Origin: Polaromonas sp.
GTDB taxonomy: Bacteria > Pseudomonadota > Gammaproteobacteria > Burkholderiales > Burkholderiaceae_C
Assembly (NCBI RefSeq): GCF_030680935.1
Contig: NZ_JAUXUP010000064.1
Coordinates: forward strand, 1 to 50,766
DNA length: 50,766 nt
Direction: 5' to 3'
In this document: positions 46,138-50,766 of the stretch, in pieces
Position numbering within the stretch: the stretch's first letter is position 1
How the letters are laid out: each line of letters begins with the position of its first letter
Position numbers and translations under genes: made by a program
The notes under the pieces: model-generated
Database searches by the model: none
Seen by the model: only the letters and a program-made list of their open reading frames with translations
Told to the model about the DNA's origin: nothing

Positions 46138-47184
46138 ATGGCTAGCGAAAACAAGATGCAACTGCTGGTGATGGACCACGATCCGGTCACCGCTGCCCTG
46201 TTGATGGCCGACATCCGGGCGCAAGGTTTTACCCAGGTCGCGCATATCTCCGATGTTTCCGGCCTGGCCCAGTCCTTGGCCAGCACCTCGCCGGATCTGG
46301 TGGTTTTCAATTACCACTTCGATTTTCCTGAGAGCCTGGAGACCTGTGGGCTGATCAGGCAGATCGCGCCGCACACGGCCATTCTGGCCATCGCCTCGGC
46401 AGGACCGGCCATCAAGCGGCTGCGCAACTGGAGCCGGGACACCGGCGCGGTCGATGCCATCCTCGAAAAACCGTTTTTGATACAGCGTTTCAGGGCCGCA
46501 CTCGGTGATCTGGCCCAAGGAAAACAGGCCACCCGCGCGATGGAAGTCAAGGCTGCGCGACTGGAAAACCTGTTGCCCGAGGATGCGTTGTCCGCCATGG
46601 ACCGGAATCCTGCCGGCGATGTCGAGCTTTTTGAAGGTACGGTGCTGTTTACCGACATTCGCCGCTCCTCCGAGATGATCACCCAACTGCCGCCGCGCGA
46701 GTTCTTCAGGCAGCTCAACCAGACCCTGAGTATTCAGGCCAGGCTGGTGCGCGACTATGAAGGGTCTGTCGTCAAATTCACCGGCGATGGCATTCTGGCG
46801 GTTTTCCGCGGAATGGGAAAATCCTATCTGGCGCTGCGTTGTGCCGTGGAACTGGCGGGCAATGGATGCCAGCAGATATTTCCCTACGGGATTGGCGTGG
46901 CAGGAGGGCTGATCCTGGCCGGCCTGGTGGGCGACTCCAGCCGGGCGGGGCAGAAGCAGCAATACGACGTGATAGGCGCAACCGTGCATCTGGCTGCCCG
47001 TCTTTGCAGCATGGCCAACGCACGCGAGCTCATCTCAACCCAACAAGCCTACGCCGCGGCCCGCTTCAGCCATCCGAACACCCGACCGATCGGACGCATC
47101 GCCATTCGTGGCTTTGATGACGGTATCGACTGCATCGCCTTGAACCCCGCCACCGATACCACCCCAACCTCCACTGGAACCTGA
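46138..47184 (+). CDS. Class III nucleotide cyclase homologue with N-terminal pseudo-receiver
   Basis: 348 residues. Residues ~8-125 are receiver-like (acidic pair in LLVMDHDP, Lys in ILEKPF), but the phospho-acceptor Asp is Asn (VVFNYHF). Residues ~165-340 are a class III cyclase domain: TVLFTDIRRSS and KFTGDGILAVF give both metal Asp, and Lys and DVIGAT fit the purine-binding pair of adenylate cyclases. The transition-state Asn of the V-N-x-A-A-R motif is His (TVHLAARL), the Arg being kept. Activity is therefore uncertain. The start ATG 46138 follows a short gap; a longer frame from 45730 overlaps the patatin. The gene for a small unknown protein follows three bases on. Confidence 0.88.
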   Translation: MASENKMQLLVMDHDPVTAALLMADIRAQGFTQVAHISDVSGLAQSLASTSPDLVVFNYHFDFPESLETCGLIRQIAPHTAILAIASAGPAIKRLRNWSRDTGAVDAILEKPFLIQRFRAALGDLAQGKQATRAMEVKAARLENLLPEDALSAMDRNPAGDVELFEGTVLFTDIRRSSEMITQLPPREFFRQLNQTLSIQARLVRDYEGSVVKFTGDGILAVFRGMGKSYLALRCAVELAGNGCQQIFPYGIGVAGGLILAGLVGDSSRAGQKQQYDVIGATVHLAARLCSMANARELISTQQAYAAARFSHPNTRPIGRIAIRGFDDGIDCIALNPATDTTPTSTGT

Positions 47185-47187
47185 ACC

Positions 47188-47496
47188 ATGCAAGAAAAAT
47201 ACAGCGCCGCGCAACTCAGCAAAGTGATCGACCAGTCCCTGGTTTACCAGTGCGCCTGCCCGGCACAAGTATGCCGCGCACTGTTTGAATTGCGTGAGTT
47301 ATACGACTACCAGATGAACTGCGCCAACGACACGGCCAACGACCGGCTGGTGCACGAAGCGATTGCGGCCGCAGCCGCGCAATCTCATGAACTCATGGAG
47401 CAATGTCTGACCCGGGTCCTGGAAATTGAAGGTTGGGACCCGGCGACCCTGAACCTGCCGGAATCGCTGCGCAAGAAAACGGTCAAGAATTTCTGA
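47188..47496 (+). CDS. Small protein of unknown function, 102 residues
   Basis: Begins three bases after the cyclase stop, so it is certainly in the same transcript. It is a mostly helical, cytosolic protein with a Cys cluster (YQCACPAQVC) and one more Cys in MNCAND and EQCLTRV; the C-terminus is basic (LRKKTVKNF). The spaced Cys could bind metal or sense redox state. No family is recognised. It is a candidate regulator or partner of the cyclase homologue. Confidence 0.75.
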   Translation: MQEKYSAAQLSKVIDQSLVYQCACPAQVCRALFELRELYDYQMNCANDTANDRLVHEAIAAAAAQSHELMEQCLTRVLEIEGWDPATLNLPESLRKKTVKNF

Positions 47497-47525
47497 TAAG
47501 TACAGTCCTGCCGTTCAGGCAACGT

Positions 47526-48662
47526 TCAAAGCGATGACGCCAGCATCTCCTCATACTCCCCCGCCGTCGCGATCCGCGGATTCGTCTTGTGGCAATGGTC
47601 CGCCATCGCGCCCACGATGATCTGGTCAAACTGATCGCGCTGCACACCCATGGCAGCCAGTCCCGCCGGTAAACCGAGGCGGGCATTCATGTCCTTGATG
47701 GCTTCCGGTATGTCGCTGCCCGAAGCCAAACCCATGGCCTGCGCCATGCGGTTCAGCCGGTTTTCCTTTTGAATCGATTCGGCGCTCGCGTTGAAGCTGA
47801 CCACCGCCGGCAAAAACATCGCGTTCAGCGTGCCGTGGTGCAGGCGCGGATCGACGCCGCCCAGGCTGTGGCTCAGGGAATGCACACAGCCCAGGCCTTT
47901 CTGGAAGGCCATCGCGCCCTGCATGGAGGCACTCATCATGTTGAAGCGGGCTTCGCGGTCGCTGCCGTCGCGCGTTGCGCGTTCGATGTGGGCCCAGCCG
48001 CGCTGCAGGCCGTCCAGGCCTATGCCGTCGGCCGGCGGGTTGAAGGCGGGCGCCATGAAGGTTTCCATGCAGTGTGCAATCGCGTCCATGCCGGTGGCGG
48101 CCGTCAGTTTGGCGGGCAGGCCCAGCGTCAATTCGGGGTCGCAGATGGCGGCTTTCGGAACGATGTGCCAGGAGTGGAAGCCGACCTTGCGGTGATCGTC
48201 CAGGATGATGATGGCGCCGCGTGCCACCTCGCTGCCGGTGCCGCTGGTGGTGGGCACGGCAATCAGCGGCACGGCCCGGTCGGTGATTTTCAGCGAGCCG
48301 CCCTCAATGGTGGCGTAGGTCTTGAGCGGGCCTTCGTGCGTGGCGGCAATCGCCACACCTTTGGCGCAATCGATGGCCGAGCCGCCGCCGACGGCAATCA
48401 GGCCGTCGCAGCCCTGGGCCTTGTACACCGTGACCGCGGCACGCACCGCGGCTTCCGTCGGGTTCGACGGGGTCTGGTCAAACACCGCCACCGTCATGCC
48501 GGGCAGCGCGTCCAGTGCTTTTTGCAGTACGCCAGCCGCCTTGACGCCGGCGTCGGTGACGATCAGCGGTTTGGTGATGCCAACGCGCTCGCACTCCTGT
48601 TTGAGCAGCTTGACTGCACCGTAGTCAAACTGGATTTGTGTCACGTAATAGATAAAGGCCAT
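47526..48662 (-). CDS. Iron-containing alcohol dehydrogenase
   Basis: A 378-residue group III dehydrogenase. NAD-binding GGGSAIDCAKG, TTSGTGSEV, metal-binding block TGMDAIAHCMETFMAP (Asp, His), LGCVHSLSHSLGG (His) and HHGTLNAMFLP (His) are all present. Family members oxidise or reduce short alcohols, 4-hydroxybutyrate or similar. The start ATG 48662 (MAFIYYVTQIQF) has AGAGACAACACCCC upstream, a fair site. It converges with the small-protein gene and diverges from the hydrolase gene. Substrate not assignable. Confidence 0.93.
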   Translation of the reverse strand: MAFIYYVTQIQFDYGAVKLLKQECERVGITKPLIVTDAGVKAAGVLQKALDALPGMTVAVFDQTPSNPTEAAVRAAVTVYKAQGCDGLIAVGGGSAIDCAKGVAIAATHEGPLKTYATIEGGSLKITDRAVPLIAVPTTSGTGSEVARGAIIILDDHRKVGFHSWHIVPKAAICDPELTLGLPAKLTAATGMDAIAHCMETFMAPAFNPPADGIGLDGLQRGWAHIERATRDGSDREARFNMMSASMQGAMAFQKGLGCVHSLSHSLGGVDPRLHHGTLNAMFLPAVVSFNASAESIQKENRLNRMAQAMGLASGSDIPEAIKDMNARLGLPAGLAAMGVQRDQFDQIIVGAMADHCHKTNPRIATAGEYEEMLASSL

Positions 48663-48760
48663 GGGGTGTTGTCTCTTTGTAGCGTTGTACGATCTGGTGT
48701 CCTTACTTTAATGGCTGGAAGCGCCTTGATAAACAAGCAAACCCTGATCGCCGTCACGTT

Positions 48761-48781
48761 GGTGATAGGCGCGCCATCACC
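48761..48781. promoter_or_regulatory. GGTGAT-(9)-ATCACC dyad followed by T6, before the hydrolase gene
   Basis: A 6-bp inverted repeat around a GC-rich self-complementary core, ending 15 bases before the hydrolase start and followed by GGATTTTTTC. Could be an operator or an RNA hairpin that affects hydrolase expression. Confidence 0.5.
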
Positions 48782-48796
48782 GGATTTTTTCATACC

Positions 48797-49753
48797 ATGA
48801 CGCGCCCCGCCGACCCGAGCGATTTGTTGACCCCGGCCATGCGCGACGTGCTGGTGCGCATGGCGCGCGCGGCGCGGCCAGCCATGCACACCCTGAGCCC
48901 GCTACAGGCGCGGGCAGCCTACGAGGCAGGCGCCGGCATTCTGGAGATTCCATCCCCACTACTGGCCCGGGTAGAAGACTTCACCATTGCAGCACGCGAC
49001 GGGTATGCGCTGCCACTGCGCCTGTACGCGCCATCCCACGAGGCGCTGCCGGTGCTGCTGTATTTTCACGGCGGCGGTTTTACGATTGGCAGCATCGCTT
49101 CGCACGACATCCTGTGCCGCCAGCTCAGCCAACTGGCCGGCTGCGCCGTGATTTCGGTCGACTACCGGCTGGCGCCCGAACATAAATTCCCGACCGCCGC
49201 CAATGACGCCTGGGACGCACTGGCCTGGCTGTCCTTTCACGCCGACGACAAAGGCCTGGACTGCACCCGGCTGGCGGTTGGCGGCGATAGCGCAGGTGGC
49301 ACTCTGGCAGCGGCTTGCGCCATCCAGGCCCGGGACATGGCTTTGCCGCTTGAGCTGCAACTGCTGATTTACCCGGGCTGCGCAGCGCAGCAGGACTCGG
49401 CCTCACACCGGCGTTTTGCCCAGGGCTTTGTGCTGGAGGCCGCGCACATTGAATTTTTCTTCAACCAGTACCTGCGCAGCCCGGCCGATCGCGAAGACCG
49501 GCGTTTTGCGCCGCTCAACGCGCCCGATGTCGAGGGCGTGGCCCCCGCCTGGGTAGGTCTGGCCGAATGCGACCCTCTGGTCGATGAAGGCGTGGCCTAT
49601 GCCGATAAACTGCGCGCGGCCGGAGTGACGGTGGACCTGGAGATTTACCGCGGCGTGACACACGAATTCATCAAGATGGGCCGCATCATTGTCGAAGCCC
49701 GGCAAGCCCATGCCCATGCGGCGCACGCCCTGCGAAACGCCTTTGCCAAATAA
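48797..49753 (+). CDS. Alpha/beta hydrolase of the hormone-sensitive lipase type
   Basis: A 318-residue carboxylesterase candidate: oxyanion-hole motif HGGGF (YFHGGGFTIGS, ~residue 92), nucleophile in GGDSAGGTLAAACA, Asp in AECDPLVDEGVAYADKL and His in GVTHEF. No signal peptide, so cytosolic. The start ATG overlaps the stop of an upstream 29-codon frame (ATGA), which may couple translation. The thioesterase-GNAT gene follows after 10 bases. The pair may act on acyl esters, then thioesters. Confidence 0.92.
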   Translation: MTRPADPSDLLTPAMRDVLVRMARAARPAMHTLSPLQARAAYEAGAGILEIPSPLLARVEDFTIAARDGYALPLRLYAPSHEALPVLLYFHGGGFTIGSIASHDILCRQLSQLAGCAVISVDYRLAPEHKFPTAANDAWDALAWLSFHADDKGLDCTRLAVGGDSAGGTLAAACAIQARDMALPLELQLLIYPGCAAQQDSASHRRFAQGFVLEAAHIEFFFNQYLRSPADREDRRFAPLNAPDVEGVAPAWVGLAECDPLVDEGVAYADKLRAAGVTVDLEIYRGVTHEFIKMGRIIVEARQAHAHAAHALRNAFAK

Positions 49754-49763
49754 AGAGACTGAT

Positions 49764-50630
49764 ATGAAACGACAGGACTTCCGATTTTTCCACCGTCTGC
49801 GCGTGCGCTGGGCAGAGGTGGACATGCAGAAAATCGTCTTTAACGCGCATTACCTGATGTACTTCGACACCGCGGTGGCCGACTACTGGCGCGCACTGGC
49901 CTTGCCCTATGAAGAAGCCATGCACCAGCTCGGTGGCGACCTGTATGTGAAGAAGGCCACGGTCGAATACCACGGCTCGGCGCGTTGTGACGACCAGATC
50001 GATATCGGCATGAAATGCGCGCGCATCGGCAACTCCTCGATGGTGTTCACCGGTGCCATCTTCCGCGGCGATGCACTTCTGATCAGCTGTGAGCTGGTTT
50101 ACGTGTTTGCCGATCCGGCGACGCAAACCTCACGGCCCGTGCCGCAGGCGCTGCGCGACATCCTGACCGGCTTTGAGGCGGGCGATGCCATGGTCACGAT
50201 CAAGACCGGCGCGTGGTCAGAGCTGGGCGAGCACGCCGGCGTGATCCGCACTGCGGTGTTTATCAAAGAGCAGGGCATTCCGATGGACATGGAGTGGGAC
50301 GAGGCCGACGCCACCGCCATCCACGCCGTGGCCTACAACGGCCTGGGCCAGCCGATTGCCACCGGCCGGCTGCTGCAACATGCGCCGGGCAGTGCAAAAA
50401 TTGGCCGCATGGCGGTCAACCGCGTGCTGCGCGGCGCCAGCCTGGGGCGCGGGCTGCTTCAGGCCTTGGTGGCTCAGGCCGAACAGCGCGGCGACACCGA
50501 AGTGTTGCTGCACGCGCAGCGAAGCGCCGAAGGTTTTTACGCCCGGCTCGGCTTTACGCCGCGCGGCGAAGTTTTTGATGAGGTTGAGATTCCGCATATC
50601 GAGATGGTGCGGAACCTGCGCGGCTCCTAG
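49764..50630 (+). CDS. Hot-dog thioesterase fused to a GNAT acetyltransferase
   Basis: 288 residues. Residues 1-135 are a YbgC/FadM-type 4HBT hot-dog domain (HRLRVRWAEVDMQKIVFNAH, with the catalytic Asp position present; YHGSARCDDQIDIGMKCARIG). Residues ~150-288 are an ElaA-like GNAT (VFIKEQGIPMDMEWDEADA, RMAVNRVLRGASLGRGLLQALV, FYARLGFTPRGEVFDEVEIPHIEM). Two enzymes usually separate are in one chain with a short linker. The start MKRQDFRFFHRL follows AAAGAGACTGAT; an earlier in-frame ATG overlaps the hydrolase. The stop TAG lies in CTAG, where an insertion sequence begins. Confidence 0.9.
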   Translation: MKRQDFRFFHRLRVRWAEVDMQKIVFNAHYLMYFDTAVADYWRALALPYEEAMHQLGGDLYVKKATVEYHGSARCDDQIDIGMKCARIGNSSMVFTGAIFRGDALLISCELVYVFADPATQTSRPVPQALRDILTGFEAGDAMVTIKTGAWSELGEHAGVIRTAVFIKEQGIPMDMEWDEADATAIHAVAYNGLGQPIATGRLLQHAPGSAKIGRMAVNRVLRGASLGRGLLQALVAQAEQRGDTEVLLHAQRSAEGFYARLGFTPRGEVFDEVEIPHIEMVRNLRGS

Positions 50631-50766
50631 TTGTGAAGTGTCAAGAGGTTGTTTGTAGCTGAGAGCCTGGACATGGGTGGTTTGAGCCCGATCCCATGGT
50701 GCTGGCGGTGCCAGTTGTAGAAGTGATTCCACCGGGGCAATGCAGCCAGGCGCTGATCAGAATGCT
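50627..50766 (-). mobile_element. IS481-type insertion sequence, transposase 3' end (continues beyond window)
   Basis: On the minus strand a frame open to the window edge reads HSDQRLAALPRWNHFYNWHR and then QHHGIGLKPPMSRLSATNNL, ending LLTLHN and stop TAG at 50627-50629. This is the typical end of IS481/IS3-like DDE transposases (FYNWHRPHxxL, PPxSRL). The element end probably begins at TGTGAAGTGTCAAG (50632), outside CTAG (50627-50630). So the stop codon of the transposase seems to be supplied by the flanking CTAG. Confidence 0.85.

Overview
This window looks like chromosome of a GC-rich betaproteobacterium, most likely a Burkholderiales member of the Comamonadaceae (Polaromonas/Rhodoferax/Variovorax type). 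The reasons are the protein families present, the single-chain PurL, the map-glnD pair, and several copies of a short dispersed repeat (GGCTCTAGCCC ... AGCTATCAAATTGATAGC type) that I associate with that family. No tRNA, rRNA, CRISPR array or prophage was seen. The assignment rests on reading alone, without a database search.

Layout. 0-2 kb: 3' part of ligA, then def, convergent with a small OmpA-like gene. 1.5-6.8 kb: a scarred locus. A unit [ompA-like, AT-rich leader, TRAP permeases dctM/dctQ, glnD 3' end] is present twice in tandem. The upstream copy has lost almost all of dctM and carries about 1.4 kb of unrelated DNA instead; the duplication junction fuses a glnD fragment to an ompA fragment. 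6.6-10.2 kb: glnD and map, divergent from purL (10.3-14.4 kb). 14.4-19.9 kb: minus-strand genes for a solute-binding lipoprotein, a PpiC-type foldase, BolA, YciB, MsrB, SelO and a Crp/Fnr regulator.

20-39.4 kb: a large plus-strand catabolic region. It starts with an acyl-CoA ligase and a complete HAAT-type (Liv-like) ABC importer with an Ala/Pro/Lys-linker binding protein, an extended LivM and an unusual Walker A in LivF. Behind a strong promoter with an AGAACG-GT-CGTTCT operator come FadJ-like, thiolase and FadE-like enzymes, a small membrane protein, a reductase, a thioesterase, an MDR oxidoreductase, AidB-like, a GST, a GNAT and another SDR. Together these can take up, activate and beta-oxidise an unidentified carboxylic acid.

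39.5-50.8 kb: a secreted/membrane pair of unknown proteins, a DM13 + DUF1223 pair, a LapA-like protein, Tex, a patatin-like lipase, a class III cyclase homologue with a pseudo-receiver and an altered catalytic residue followed by an unknown small protein, an Fe-alcohol dehydrogenase, an alpha/beta hydrolase, a hot-dog thioesterase-GNAT fusion and, at the edge, the end of an IS481-type insertion sequence.

The most unusual items are the tandem-duplication scar with a glnD fragment that diverged almost only at synonymous sites, dispersed repeats that have become protein sequence (twice in PurL, once in the patatin, once as the signal peptide of the DUF1223 protein), the pseudo-receiver cyclase, and the atypical acyl-associated HAAT importer.
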